This document shows positions 9,841 through 21,783 of a stretch of 64,000 nucleotides of DNA, one piece after another. The notes under the pieces are model-generated. The model had not been told where the DNA came from. It was given only the letters and a program-made list of their open reading frames with translations, and did no database searches. Both the position numbers and the translations under genes were made by a program. This DNA comes from Trebouxia sp. TZW2008 (taxonomy: Eukaryota; Chlorophyta; Trebouxiophyceae; Trebouxiales; Trebouxiaceae): contig BDIU01000358.1 of the NCBI GenBank assembly GCA_002118135.1, positions 124,001-188,000 of the forward strand, read 5' to 3'. How positions within the stretch are numbered: position 1 is the stretch's first letter; every line of letters starts with the position of its first letter.

Positions 9841-12800
9841 ATGACTATACTTGAGAAGATCAAAGCCAGGCTCAACAAGGCGGGAGCCAAGGCGAAGACC
9901 GCTCTATCCTGCACTTGCTTTACTGGAAAGGACCGTTCGAGAGCAAGTACTGCAGCGATCTTGTCAGACGGGCGGACAGATGCACAGCTACAGGTACTGC
10001 TTCCGGCTCATGACGAGCTCCAGCTTCCGTGCTGTTGTTCTGTTGGTGCTTGCAAGGCACACAGGCGCCTGTTTTTGCAACAATCACAGCTCAAGTCAAA
10101 ACCCTGAGCTATAGGCTCTACATGTTCTGCGCTCGGTGACTTGTATGCATTCTTCCACATGACAATGTTTTGTATAATCATGCTTGTGATCAATGCAGGG
10201 TGTACCAGCGTGTGTCTTTGCTGATGCTGAGCAGAGCTCTGTGGTGCCACAGACTGCTCATTCAGCGCAGACTTCTAATGCCCAGAACACTGTCAGCAGA
10301 GGTGGCCTACAGGCAAGTTCCTGACTGCGCACTGCATGCTCAGCAGCTTCTCGAGCTGTCCTCACCTCAACACAGTTATGCTAGTCATTATATACATGTC
10401 CTAGCATGGGTGTTAGGCTGGTGTTGTGCAGATCCTGTTTACCCTACATCTATGTGTCCATGCTCAGCAATTGCTGCTGACAGCGGCAGGTCATAGCCTC
10501 ACTCAACATGACAATCTGCACTGCAAGCTCATCTGATTGATTGGTTAATGAACTGACTGACTGACTGGCTGGCGGGCTGGCTGGCTGGTTACATGGTTCA
10601 TTTGTTGATGTACTGAAATTTGCCACCGTCAGCAGCTTGGGACATCACACGGTGGCCTGTCTATGCATACCTCAATAGGCCAATTGTAGATGTGCTTTCT
10701 GATGCCTGAAGCCTGGTTTTGGCACAGCTGACACTACTTCACAAATGCATTTCACCTGCATTAATCACCTGTGCATCTGCAGGCTGCCCACTTGGGGTTG
10801 GAAGCTGAGCAGGAGAGGATTGACAGCTCTCATGCAGACTTTGTCGATGCACTTGAGACATTCAGCGCTGATCACTCCTCAGACATCGGCCCTTTGCCTT
10901 TCCCTCAAGACAGCACTTTAAGATCTGCTGATGATTCTAGCAAGTCTACACTGGCAGGCTTCTCACTCAAGCAGTTGTTGATGCTGGCTTTAGCCACCTT
11001 TGGGTTGCTGTACATCCTAGTGGCCATCTCAGTTGCTAGCAGCTTATCAGCAGTAGCGATGTTGTGCAATCTGGCGTCTCAGAGGTACCAGCAAACTGCA
11101 TCAGCTGCTTGCAGAACAATCAGACACAGCACACATGCCTCAAAACGCCATATACCACAAGCAGCTCCACCCACAGCACTCAGACGCAGCATGCATGCTT
11201 TGAAGCATCTCTTCCTGCAGACTTGGCTGCGGTTCAGGCTCAACATGCATGCCGCCAAGCATCAGTTGCTGCAAGCCTGGATGTGGTTGAGGCTCAGACC
11301 AGTATCTTTCCTTGTGCCCTCCTGTAGCAGCAGCAGCAGCAGCAGCAGCAAAGCAAGCTGCGTCCGCCCAAACCCCATGAGCAGCACGTGTGCCAACACC
11401 AGTGACATCAGAGCAAGATGCTGTTGCCCAAATGTCATCAGTAGATTGTGCTCTAGCTTGACAGCTGTGCACAATGCTCTCCTAGGCAGAATGCCAGCAG
11501 CCTCCAGGCGTGATCTGATCACAGCAGCAGTGGCAGCAGCAGATCTCCTGGTTGCGCTTGCACAAGCGGCAGCACTCACGTGCATCACAGCAGTGATTCT
11601 GGCCCTGTGCCTGTTTAGAGCACTGGCAGCTGTCTTCGCTCAGCAGATCTCCTCTGCTCAGATCATGTTTTTCCACGCCAAGCAGTACCTGCTTTGCGTC
11701 CTAAGGATCTGCGCACAGGCAGCAGCAGCCGCCAAGCAGTGGTGCCTTACGCACATTCCCAGTGTCAGTATTGTCCCAGCCTATAGTGTCAAGCCGCTGG
11801 GTGCCGCCTATCTGAGCCTTGTTGTGGGATGCGCTGTGGCCATCACAGTCAACGCCTGGACTACTGGCCCTGTGTTAGTCTTGTTGACAGTGCTGGCAGT
11901 GGTGACAGCAGGCGCAATCTTCTTTGCAACTCAGGTAAATGTGAATGACATACATGCATCATACAAGTGTGTACTTGATGCATTGTGCTTGGTGATTCTT
12001 GACATAGCTTCCTGTTTGTACATGTCATATATGAGTCAAGGACTCTGCAGAGAGGGCATGAACTGCCTCTTGCCTGATCACGCCAGTATGCTTCCTTACA
12101 AAACCCATGCTAGTATGTTTCATGACTGCACAGCGAGCCTGGGCATGCAGCGGTCTTAAGATGTATGCTGCGCAATTGGGTACTTGCATCTGTCTGCATC
12201 ATGATTTGGCAGCAATGCAGTCTGATCTCAGACATCTTTGTGTCAATATTGTTTTGGCAAGTGCCTTGGTCGTGAGTGCTGACAGCTTTGGTCAACATGG
12301 GTTGCGGATGCTCCTATAATGCCAATCTTGCATGTCAACATGATGTCAACAAGAAAAGAAAAGAAAAGTCTACGCCGTTAGGCGTCATACGGGTAGCCTC
12401 TGTCTGAAGAGGCAGCCCGGGATCATGTCAACATAAAGAGACAGGACTTGAGCTATGCAACTTCAGCACCTGAAGTCAAATGTGTAAGTTCTGATGATGA
12501 TGATCTTGAACAACAATGTGTTTTGCAGGCTGTGTCATATGTGCATCACCGGGATGGCTCTCCCAGTGTGAAGTCCTGTGTCAACAGCGACATTCCAAGC
12601 ATGGAAGATGTCAGTGCCCTGGGGTTGTCCAGTCAGCCCATGGTGATGGCAACATCCTCGGACCAGGTACATATATCAAGCTGTGCTTGCTGTTTTGTTG
12701 ATGACTTCCTCTTGGCCACCCCTTCATGAGATCTTGCGGTCTATCTCAGCCCATGATGCTGAGAACGTCGCCAAATCAGGTGCATACATTGAGCTTTGCT

Positions 12801-15800
12801 TGCCGTTTTGTTATTGATTCTATTCAATTCTCTGGCGGTTTTGTGTTTATCTGCATCGTGTAATTGTATTGAGCAGAGCTGATTGTTATACTGTGCTTGC
12901 TGAGTCTTGACATAGATTTCTGTGCATACGTATTGAGCAACAAAGGCCGCCATCAGATTGCCTTGTTGAAGCATCCTTACTTTGCACATGTCGCTCCAAC
13001 ACTGACACCAACATTCGTGGTCACTAGTTGTACAAGACACTCTGCATTTATTCTGCTTAGACTAAGCACGCCTTGTTGTTCACCTGTTTGTCTCAATAAT
13101 GACCCCATGAACAAGCCAGCCTGGCAAAGCAACTCTTCTGTTACACACATGTACTAGAAACTGCAATGACCATGAATAAAGTTTTGTATCCGTCTGCTTA
13201 TGACTGCAGGATCAGGGCAAGCCAGTCAGCCCTTGACAAGCTGCTGCATCAGCCCCAACTCATCTCAGGGCCTTCTCCTCTGGCATTTCGTTCGATGTTT
13301 GGTGACACATTTGCCAGAAAAAATTAAGATTGCGTGTATCACTGTTTCACCTGTCTGCTTCTGACTGCAGGATCAGGGCAAGCCAGTCAGTGTCACTCAT
13401 GCTGCTACATCAGCCCCAATTCATCTCCACGCCTTTGCCTCTGGACTTTCCTTCAACCCACTGTTCGACCTCCCCACCGAGGTCACAATGGATGCGCTCA
13501 CTGCTACAGCGCCCCACAACTCGCACCCATGCCCCATGCCAGCCATCAGTCCAGTTGCTGCAGCAGCCGCTTATAGTAGCAACCCACTGAGTGCTTTTGC
13601 TGACAGCCTGATGACAAGTGCTGGCCCACCTGCAGCAGCACTCAATGTCCAAGTTGCTGCCTCAGCTGCTGCTTCAGTCATGTCTGCACCTGCACCTGCA
13701 GCTGACGTCCCATGCACCACTTCAGCAGCTGAGGTCTCACCTGCTGCTTCAGTCATGTCTGCACCTGTTACAGCAGCTGACAGCGCCTGCACCACTTCAG
13801 CAGCTGATGCTGCACCTGCCATGCCACCGTCTGGCTCACCTAGTACTGAGATCACTGTCTCACCTGCCTCAGTAGTTGACGCCATGGCTGCCCCCAAGCT
13901 TACAGCCATCCCTCCCTACAGTGCAAGAAGCGTTGTGTCATCAACTCCACCTTCAGCTGCATGGGCTTCTGCCTCAGCTGCTGCTCCCCCTGCTGGCCTA
14001 GCTACAGCAGCCAATGACTCACCAGTTGTCACTGTAGCCAGCTCAGCAGCTGACTCCACGGCTGCCCCCAAGCTTACAGCCCTCCACTCCTTCAGTGCAA
14101 GAAGCATTGTGTCATCAACTCCCCCTTCAGCTGCATGGGCTTCTGCATCAGCTGCTGCTTCCCCTGCTACAGCAGCTGCTGACTCACCACTTGTCAGTGC
14201 AGCCACCTCGGCAGCTGACGCCATGCCTGCCCCTAAGCTTACAGCTGTCCCCTCCTACAGTGCAAGAAGCTTTATGTCATCAACTCCACCCTCAGCTGCA
14301 TGGGCTTCCACATGGGCTGCTGCTGCCCCTGCTAGCCTCGCCACAGTAGCTGATGACTCACCAGCTGCTGCTTCAGCTGCCGAGCCAGTTGCTCTCTCCA
14401 GTGTGAGCCCTCCCAAGGCGGTTCATGACTCACCAGCTGCTGCTCCAACTGCTGAAGCAGCTGCCACCTCCAGTCTCACACATCAGGTGAGATTACTGGC
14501 TGAAGTTTCCGCTCAGTTTGTTGATCCTTCTGAACTGCTTGCTTGAGAGGCTTTTCAAGCTGCAACTAAAGAGAAATAATGCTTGGCATGGACTTGACTG
14601 TTTGTGATGATCTACACAGTCTTGAACCACATGCATGCTGGCTGTGTCAGCATCAGCATTCTGCATTCAGCTTTGATGCAGTCATGGTTCTTGCCTGATA
14701 TCTGACGCTGCAGCATCTTGTGATGTTGCAATGTAAGTCCTGAGTATGTTCAACATGACCGTGGGACTTGTGACATTTAGCACAATTCTGCCGCATGTCA
14801 CAAGTGCCATTGTCATGTTCTAGCCTTTATTTCTATATGTGTTTTGAGATGTGAACAGCTTCCTGTCAGCTGCCTGCCCAGAAACTGCAACTTCTTTTCA
14901 GTTGCTTGCCCAACAACTGCAGCTTCTTGTCTGCTGCCCGCCCACTAGATGTCACTTCTGGTCAGCTTCCTGCCTCATCATTAAGATGGCAAGAGGCCCC
15001 ACCTGCCGTCCCAGCTGCCCCGAAAACTGCCCTCCAATTCCCAAAACGCTGGGCCAGTTTGCCCATTGCCCTGATGCGCACTATTATGAAATAGGCCCTC
15101 AGCCTCTGCTCAAGACCTAACTGCTTCGGCAAGAATATGCTCAATGTCTTTCAGCTGTTCACCACTGCCACCTTAACATGCTTGTCAAGAAGGTCTACGC
15201 CCCAGCTAGGTGCATGCAGGCGCAGTGAACTGCCTCCATCCTCTGCGTCCTACATGCTTGCTATGTCAGCTGCAGGCGCACGATTCAACAGCTCTCAGTC
15301 TTTGCTTCTCACACAATTGCTGTGAAGATCAATCAACACCTGGACATGAGAGTAGCGTGACTCAAGTCACACCTAGGCTGATGCATATACCACACAAATA
15401 TAGAGTCAACTTTGACAATTCAACAGTTTCTGTACTCACTTGATCGCTTTGCAGGGGGATGCTACAACAGCTCTGATGGAGCCAAGCCAGGTTGTTGCCC
15501 CATGCAGTACTGCCACATTGGAGGCAGAAGGCAGGTCTACTGGCGCAAGTCAGGTCAGCAGCGCAGAAGTGGCACCTGCGGCACCATGGACTGGCAAGGG
15601 ATTCACAGAGGTAACTTTGTTTTACTTGCTGTGGGGGACTTTATGACACAAAAAGGAGCATGCTCATTGTTGCACTGCATGATACCATGGACTAGCAAGG
15701 GATTCACAGAGGTAACTTTCATCCACTTGCTGTGGAAGACTTTATGGGAAAAAAAGAGCATGCTTATTGTTGCACTGCATGGCACCATGGACTGGCAAGG

Positions 15801-16764
15801 GATTCACAGAGGTAACTTTCATTCACTTGCTGTGGGAGACTTTGTCAAAAACAAGGACCATGCTTAATGTTGCACTGCATGATACCATGGACTGGCAAGG
15901 ACTTCACAGAGGTGACTTTCATTCGCTTGCTGTGGAAGGCTTCACGAAAAAGAAGGAGCATGCTTATTGTTGCACTGCATGGTACCATGGACTGGCAAGG
16001 GATTCACACAGACAACCATCATTCACCTGCTGTGGACGACTCTTAGAATACAAAGAGCATGCTGCACTCGCTGTTGCACTGCGTGAAATTATGGACTCAC
16101 AAAGGGGTCATGGCGGTATTTGTCACGTTGAGGTGGGGGGGTCCCAAGCTAGATGGCATGCATTGTGCTGATTTTTTACATTGCTGTGGAAGACCTTATG
16201 CAGACAAGGAGCAAGCTCCAGTTGGTTGTGCACTGCATTTGCAAGTCGACTTCCGCTGACTAGGTGTTTCATGATGCAGCTGAACCTTCTGTGAGTGCAG
16301 CTCAACCTCTCCAAGTGCAGCTCAATGTTACAACAGCAGTGCAACCTCTGCTGAGAAAGTGGTTGTTGATGCAGCTTGTGAGTCTTGGATGGACGAGAGT
16401 AGTGCATGAGAGACTGACTGAGGGTGGAAAAGAGTTCAAGGGCTTTACCATGAAGCAGTTTGCCCTTCCACAGCCCAGCCGCACCTTAGCAGTTGCCAGG
16501 CTCAGACTTGTTGGCCAAGGCGCATTTGGCAAAGCTGAATAGTAAGTCTGTTCTCTCCTTCTGCTTCTTCATCACTCTCATCATCATCCTTGTTTGTATG
16601 CTTGCTAGTGAGGCTCTACCAGAGTAGTGAGTCTTTCTCCTTCAGGCTAAGGCTAGTAGGCTAGGGCACATTGGGGAAGGTAGAGTTTCTGTTGCCTTGC
16701 CTCATCATCATCACTGTCATCATCAAACCATCATCGTCATTGCCATCATCATCATCATCACCAT

Positions 16765-16796
<32 letters not shown>

Positions 16797-19700
16797 TCAG
16801 CGTCGTCATCATCATCCAGCAGCAGCAGCATGCTTGCTTGCTTGCTTGCTGGAGAAAATCCATAGACCAGCTGGTTGCATGAAAAAGCAGTGATATATGA
16901 GTTGATTCCTTCCCACAAGCTTGACTTTTGTGTGTTCAACCCTCACCTGTGGCCTGGCAAAGGTCTGACGTGAAAGACCAAGAGATTGCATATGCTTCGC
17001 ACTGTAGTGGAGACTTTAGCGCCTGAATCAGAGCATTGCGTATGGGACAGGGAGAAGTCTGGGGAAGGGGGGGGGGGGGCCGGGGGGGCCAGGGGGGAGG
17101 GGGGGGGGGGGGGGGGGGGGGGCCGGGGCGGCCAGGGCAGTACTCCTCCTGCTTCAAGGATCAAGTTTGACTTTTTGAGCTGAACCAATGTCTGTGGCCT
17201 GGCTGAGGCTTATGTAGTTGTACTCACAATTGCACATGCTTGACGCTGACCAGACGCTGTCCATGACTGCAGCGTTGAGAGCAAGTTTGAGAGCCAGATC
17301 GTGCCTGTGGTACTGAAGACTTTGATCCCTGAAACACAGCATTGCATATTCAAGTTGACCTTGACAAAAGACCTTCACACTGACCAGATGTTCTGCATGA
17401 CTGCAGCGTTGAGATGAAGTTTGAGGGCGAGATCTTGCCTGTGGTAGTGAAAACTTTGGCTGGAGGAGATGAGTACGCCTGGGACAGGGAGAGGAAGGGG
17501 TTGGGGGCAGCCCGGGGGGTACCCCACCTGCTGCAGGAGGTTCACCCTGACCTGCATGCCTGCATCAACGGCAGCTTTAGGCTCATCAGTAGGTCAGCCA
17601 ACAACCTCATCTCCCTCACAGATCATTCCAGAAGTTGTTAAGGTTCTGATTATGATTATTGTTTGCTGTTCGCTTGCATACAACAGACATGCCCATAAAT
17701 GGCCTTTCTGCTGCACTTCATGATGTTGCTGCTGCTGTGGTAGCTGTGACTTGTGATACAAGATTGACAGCATTGTTGCCATTATGGCCACAGTGTTGCG
17801 TCAGTTCTCAGTACTCAGTCTCTGAGACTGTCTGCGCCGACTGCTGTAACATGACTGATGATCCTTCGCCAGTGTCAGTGTGAATGCCATTACCTCCCTA
17901 TCTCATTCAATTCTGCCAGGCCTTCTGTTCCTGCCATTGCCAAGACATGACCAATTCATGTTACTGTGATTAGTGGCCTTGCTAGCACTGTGCACACCCT
18001 TCCTTGTTGCACACTGCTCATTGTGCACATGTCTTTGTGCTTGTGCTGACACTATACCATGTCAGAGCTCCCTGAATTATCTGACCAGTCTGTGACTGTC
18101 AAACTGCTGAGCACTGTTCCTTCTGGCTTGTGCATAGAAAGTTCTCAGTTCAGGTCCACATTGCACACATACCAAAAGGGCAGCTTGATGAAGCAACATA
18201 ACACTGTGAGAATAGAGAATAATGACTTGAGAACACCATAAATATAGAGAGCAAAGTTTTTGTGACGCTGCAGATTTGTGGAAGGCATCTCCCTGCACGA
18301 TGCTATTCTCCAACTGCATATAGAGGCGACAGACCAAGATGGTGTTGACAGGCATATGAAGGCTGTCTTTGTCATCTTCAAGCAGCTTGTCAAGGTTAGT
18401 GTTGCCTGGCGCTGTTTCCATTTTCTGCCCTTTCTTTTTGTCCTCTGGCAAACTGCTCTGCGATAAATGTTCTTCTCCCACCAAGTCCTTCTTTTTGCCC
18501 CTTCTTTTCCTTGTTTTTGGCCCACGCATTCTTAGTCCTGCCTTTCTTTCTGTTTCCCAATCTGAACGTTTTACCTTGCCTGCTAGACTGCGGTACATGA
18601 GGTCTTTGTGCAGACAGAAAACTGGCCACTCAATTGCTTGATAAGCACTACCACCACTATGATTGGGCACGACCAATATGACTTAATCAGGATGTTGAAT
18701 ACTGCAGGGCATGCGGGAACTTCACAGCAAGGGAATGTCTCACACAGACCTCAAGGTGACTAACATCATGGTGGATGGGTTAGAGGACCTGGACACCATC
18801 AACTGCACCATCATGGACCTTGGAGGCTGCATGAAGACTGGCACCTGTAAGCTTTCACTCCACTTGTTTGCGTATTATTCACCACCTACTCACCTGCCAC
18901 CAGCAAGCGACCCCTTCGTTCTAGTGGCGAGCGATTGCTTGCCACTTACCTTACTGGCCTGCCAATAATGTCCTTCTCCTGATTGCTGTTTTGTCCATCA
19001 TTGCCAGTCTTAGCATACCCTATGTAAATTGTAGTTGACCTGAAGGCTATCAAAGAGACTTTCTCTCTCTGTGCAAGGGCTGGGCAAACTTGCATTGAGG
19101 CAGCTGGTTGCATCTGCACATGCTTAGTCACTTGGATTGTGAAGAAAGTTGGGCAATTGATTCGAATGTATGCATGAATGGTTGATCAAATGCAGGGGAT
19201 AGAGAGGAGTATCCACAGGCGACTATTAGTCATAGCAGCCCAGAGATGTTGGCAGCACAGTTGGCTATAAACTTCAGCAACTCCTACAGCGGCCATCTAG
19301 ACTTTCTCAAGCACGATGTGTGGAGCCTGGGTTGTGTCCTGGTGCAGCTGTTGACTGGTAGCCCTGTCTTTCCATCTGAGATGCCTGGTGACCAGCAAGA
19401 CTCAGTGCAGAACGCAGATGATAGCATAACCCCAGGGTTCCAGGCAGAGTCAGAAACAGCTGGCTCAACAGTTGTGCCAGTATCTGCTGCAATCCTGTCA
19501 GCATTTGCTCTGATGCAACAGGGGCAGTGTACCGCAACACGTGCTTCACAAGAGCAGACAGCCTCTGTAACATGTCATACAAGCCAGCAGGCTCCGCAGG
19601 CAGAAGTCACAGCAGCACCTGCTGGCAGTCAGATGGCACAGAATGCACCAACAGCTAGCGTTTCTCATCAGGTGCAGCAGCAGCAGCAGGAGCCTCAGTT

Positions 19701-20395
19701 AACTGTCAACAGTTCACAAGGAGATGTGGCTGCCTATGAGGCATGGTACAGGAAGCAGCCATTGAAAACACAGCGATACTTCACAGGATTTCAATGCGTT
19801 GATGCAGGACATCAGGCATGGGTAAGCGTACTTTCATGCTCACCTGTGATGAGCATTAGTCATTACTCAACTATGCCATAAGTAAGGATGTCATGCATAT
19901 ACTGGAATGAGTTGCACATACAGCTGATGACAGCACACGTAGTCAACAGGGCTCATCTGAGTGTTGACACAGTCCTCGATGCAGCAATGCTCAGGCTGCT
20001 GTCTGTTCCACACTGATGCATAAGTGATGCTACACTCTCAAATCTGAATGGGTTTCGGAATGTGTAAGACAATGGTGTCAGCCTGACATCATGCTATTGC
20101 ACACTTTGAAATGCATTCACCTGCTGCAATGACACAAGGCCTGCTGTTTACAGTCCAACCATCCTTTCCCACAGGTTTTGTCCAATGAAAGCATGCACTG
20201 TAGGCGAGTCAGTTTGTGGAGAGTTCAACGCCACTGCCTGCGATAATGAAGCAGGAGTGGTTTCTGGCTACCATGAGCAGGCGGCAGTTGCATCAAGTCA
20301 GCAAGCTGCTCAGTAAAATGCTGCATCCATACCAGGACAGCCGCATCAGCTTAGCAGAATTGGATGTTGACACAGCGCTGTCATCGCTCAGATGA
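9841..20395 (+). CDS. Putative membrane-spanning protein kinase with Ala/Ser/Pro-rich linker
   Basis: Proposed exons: 9841-9993, 10199-10312 (GC donor), 10783-11934, 12529-12666, 13371-14486, 15455-15610, 16264-16541, 17407-17592, 18274-18394, 18708-18846, 19196-19821 and 20204-20395. The 4,371 nt (1,456 aa) keep phase throughout. Exon 3 encodes hydrophobic segments near residues 154-187, 344-375 and 430-473. Exon 5 is Ala/Ser/Pro-rich with three repeats around SSTPPSAAWAS. The kinase domain follows: glycine loop LVGQGAFGKAEY (near 1030), beta-3 lysine VVVKTL (1051), catalytic loop HTDLKVTN (Asp1152), DLGG (Asp1175), SSPEML, HDVWSLGCVLVQLLTG, and a C-lobe LLSKMLHPYQDSRISLAEL. HTD replaces HRD and DLG replaces DFG; the ATP and metal residues are present, so activity is plausible but perhaps atypical. 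The membrane part and kinase could be two genes, though splice phase joins them cleanly. The intron 14487-15454 may hide another exon. Confidence 0.78.
12352..12424 (-). mobile_element. 73-bp 5'-truncated non-LTR retrotransposon tail, same family as the element at 33804
   Basis: The sequence AAAGTCTACGCCGTTAGGCG and the following 45 bp match the 3' terminus of the element at 33804-35017. Both share two small hairpin sequences and end in an AAAAG-type tail (plus-strand view). The fragment is flanked by identical 9-bp direct repeats, ATGTCAACA at 12343-12351 and 12425-12433, a credible target-site duplication. It lies antisense in kinase intron 3. Confidence 0.85.
13205..13327 (+). repeat. Upstream copy of the 5' end of kinase exon 5
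   Basis: The segment from 13210 begins TGACTGCAG then GATCAGGGCAAGCCAGTCAG, identical to the start of the exon at 13371. It then diverges into a frame that ends at a TAA near 13326. It is an acceptor-side copy placed before the intact exon. Confidence 0.88.
14487..15454 (+). other. Long kinase intron with an open, possibly exonic segment
   Basis: Between exons 5 and 6 the stretch 14868-15109 is open in one frame and degenerate-repetitive around CAACTTCTTTTCAGTTGC. It could be an unrecognised or alternative exon, but no acceptor and donor pair preserved phase convincingly, so it is left out of the model. Confidence 0.3.
15581..16115 (+). repeat. About 100-bp tandem repeats of a kinase exon 3' end plus its donor
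   Basis: The exon ending in the residues PWTGKGFTE, with its donor GTAACT and about 70 bp of intron, recurs at roughly 15683, 15783, 15883 and 15983, with a decayed sixth copy near 16088. The first three copies keep the GAG|GTAACTTT donor, so one exon is followed by several decoy donors at 100-bp spacing. Confidence 0.92.
16697..16845. repeat. CAT/CAG/GCTT microsatellite cluster in a kinase intron
   Basis: Runs of CAT and ATC triplets (about 16700-16780) pass into CAG triplets (about 16779-16830) and then GCTT repeats (16831-16850). The apparent poly-His, poly-Ser and poly-Asp frames here are repeat artefacts within an intron. Confidence 0.95.
16985..17350 (+). repeat. Two upstream copies of the kinase lysine exon
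   Basis: Segments at about 16993-17160 and 17265-17350 resemble the exon at 17407-17592. Both contain versions of CCTGTGGTAGTGAAAACTTTG, and the first also matches the later TACGCCTGGGACAGGGAGAG part before dissolving into a G run. Both are broken and lie upstream of the intact exon. Confidence 0.85.
17061..17132 (+). repeat. Long G tract with G-quadruplex potential
   Basis: About 70 bases are almost entirely G, broken only by a few CC and A interruptions. The plus strand (the sense strand of the kinase transcript) could form several G-quadruplexes. The tract lies inside an exon copy within an intron. Confidence 0.93.
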
Positions 20396-21052
20396 CATAA
20401 AGCATAGCCCTGAAGCAATGCATATGAGGGTTTTGGTTCTGGGTTTGCCTCGTGATGATCATGAGACTGAGATATGACTGTGGCCAATTTGACCATGCAC
20501 TGTTACATTGCTGCTTCCAGTAAAGACGGCTTTGTGCTAGCAAAGCTCATATGCAGCGCAAAGCCTCGCACCACGACAGTTTACAGCATTGTTAGTGGCT
20601 AGATGGCTGTGCTATCATCATGATCTAATGCTGTAAACTGTCTTACATCCAGCAAGGTAAAAGTAGGTCAATTGTGATTTCTCCAAGCAAAGCACGTACC
20701 CACACATGAAGAACACAAGGCTGTACATGTCTCTCAACAGTACAGTGATGCTGCAATTTCACATGAACTAATTACAATCTGCTGATCTTCACTCCACTTC
20801 ATCTGCCTGGGGTAAACCTGCATGCGCACTGCCTTCCATCAAACAGAGAGCACTTCACAACAAGCATTTTCAACATGGCTGCCGAAACCAAGAAGGTTCT
20901 TTTAGGCTGCTTGGCAGAAAGTGATGTGCTGCCAGGCATATGTGCAAGCTTGTGAGCAGTGCATTGTCAAAGCACAGTACGGAAACCTCTCTACACAGTC
21001 ATTTGGTGCAAGCCAGCAGCACAGTAGGAGCTGATGGATCTTCACCTCATGA
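20396..21052. other. Convergent 3' flanks of the kinase and the small minus-strand gene
   Basis: No coding exon was recognised. It contains a perfect 16-bp inverted repeat (listed separately). A minus-strand TGTAA near 20770-20776 could end the transcript of the gene at 21053, and a plus-strand TGTAA at 20632-20636 could end the kinase transcript. Confidence 0.45.
20575..20642. repeat. Perfect 16-bp inverted repeat with 36-nt loop
   Basis: GACAGTTTACAGCATT at 20575-20590 is the exact reverse complement of AATGCTGTAAACTGTC at 20627-20642. The right arm includes TGTAA, the green-algal polyadenylation signal, about 240 bp past the kinase stop. It could be an RNA hairpin at the transcript end, a small-RNA precursor or a relic of a small inverted-repeat transposon. 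Confidence 0.85.
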
Positions 21053-21783
21053 TCATGCTTCCTCCTCATCAGGCTCCTCTGCAATGGCAAGATCTTCCCC
21101 GGACTTAGGCTGATCTCTAGTTGCTGCAGGTTCTGTCAAGTATATGAAGAGCTCTCTAGTGGCTGTTGCTGCCATCGCCCCTCCAGTAATGATTCCCCTC
21201 CTCTGCAGATTGCATATTGTCAGTGCAAATGCAGCTCAATGCAGCCTTTGAGAATGCGCTGTGATTCAACTCTTTTTGCCTCTGAATGGGGAATCTGCAC
21301 ATTACCATCAGGCATACACTGTATGGCTGACAGCATCTTGAAGTGATATAAGCAAGCCTCTCTACCTGCAACACCTCCTCATCAGCTGCTTTTTTCGCTG
21401 CCCTCACCTCCTGCAGACTTGTGTCAGAAACGTGACGCTATGCAGCGATCGTTGAAAGTCGCTTGCTGTAAAGCTACAGTGTCGGCAGCGGCCGTGGATG
21501 CTTATGCGGTCTGACGGGACCATCAGGTGCACATAACGATGTATGCATGACATATGGTCATCTCAGCTGGCAAAGGATACCTCAGACACAGCTGGCCTGC
21601 TGGTACGCTTGAGGCTTTCGTTGACAAATGGCAGGGCCTTCGGTGGCAGAGCAGACGCCGCTGGTCCAGGACCAGCTGGCGGTCTGTAAGGAAGGTAAGG
21701 ACTAGCAGAGTGAGAGGGTTTGAGATCTTTGCTGTGCTGGCCGCTGTGGGCGGACTTGGTGAAGGCTTCCGGATATGCACTGG
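21053..21783 (-). CDS. Small hypothetical protein, 5' end unresolved
   Basis: Three minus-strand exons join in phase: about 21783-21581 (5' boundary uncertain, no ATG in frame), 21410-21366 and 21202-21053 (stop TGA at 21053). The visible product is about 130 residues. It has a Pro/Ala-rich N-terminal part, a short charged segment (EVRAAKKAADEEVLQ), a small hydrophobic stretch around GGAMAATATRELFIYL, and a very acidic end (EEPDEEEA). All introns have GT-AG ends. No family was recognised; the single weak hydrophobic stretch could be a membrane or hydrophobic-core segment. A first exon is presumably missing above 21783. Confidence 0.5.

Noticed and set aside
16936..17188. Proline-rich minus-strand and glycine-rich plus-strand frames
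   Set aside because: They are the translations of the G tract at 17061-17132.
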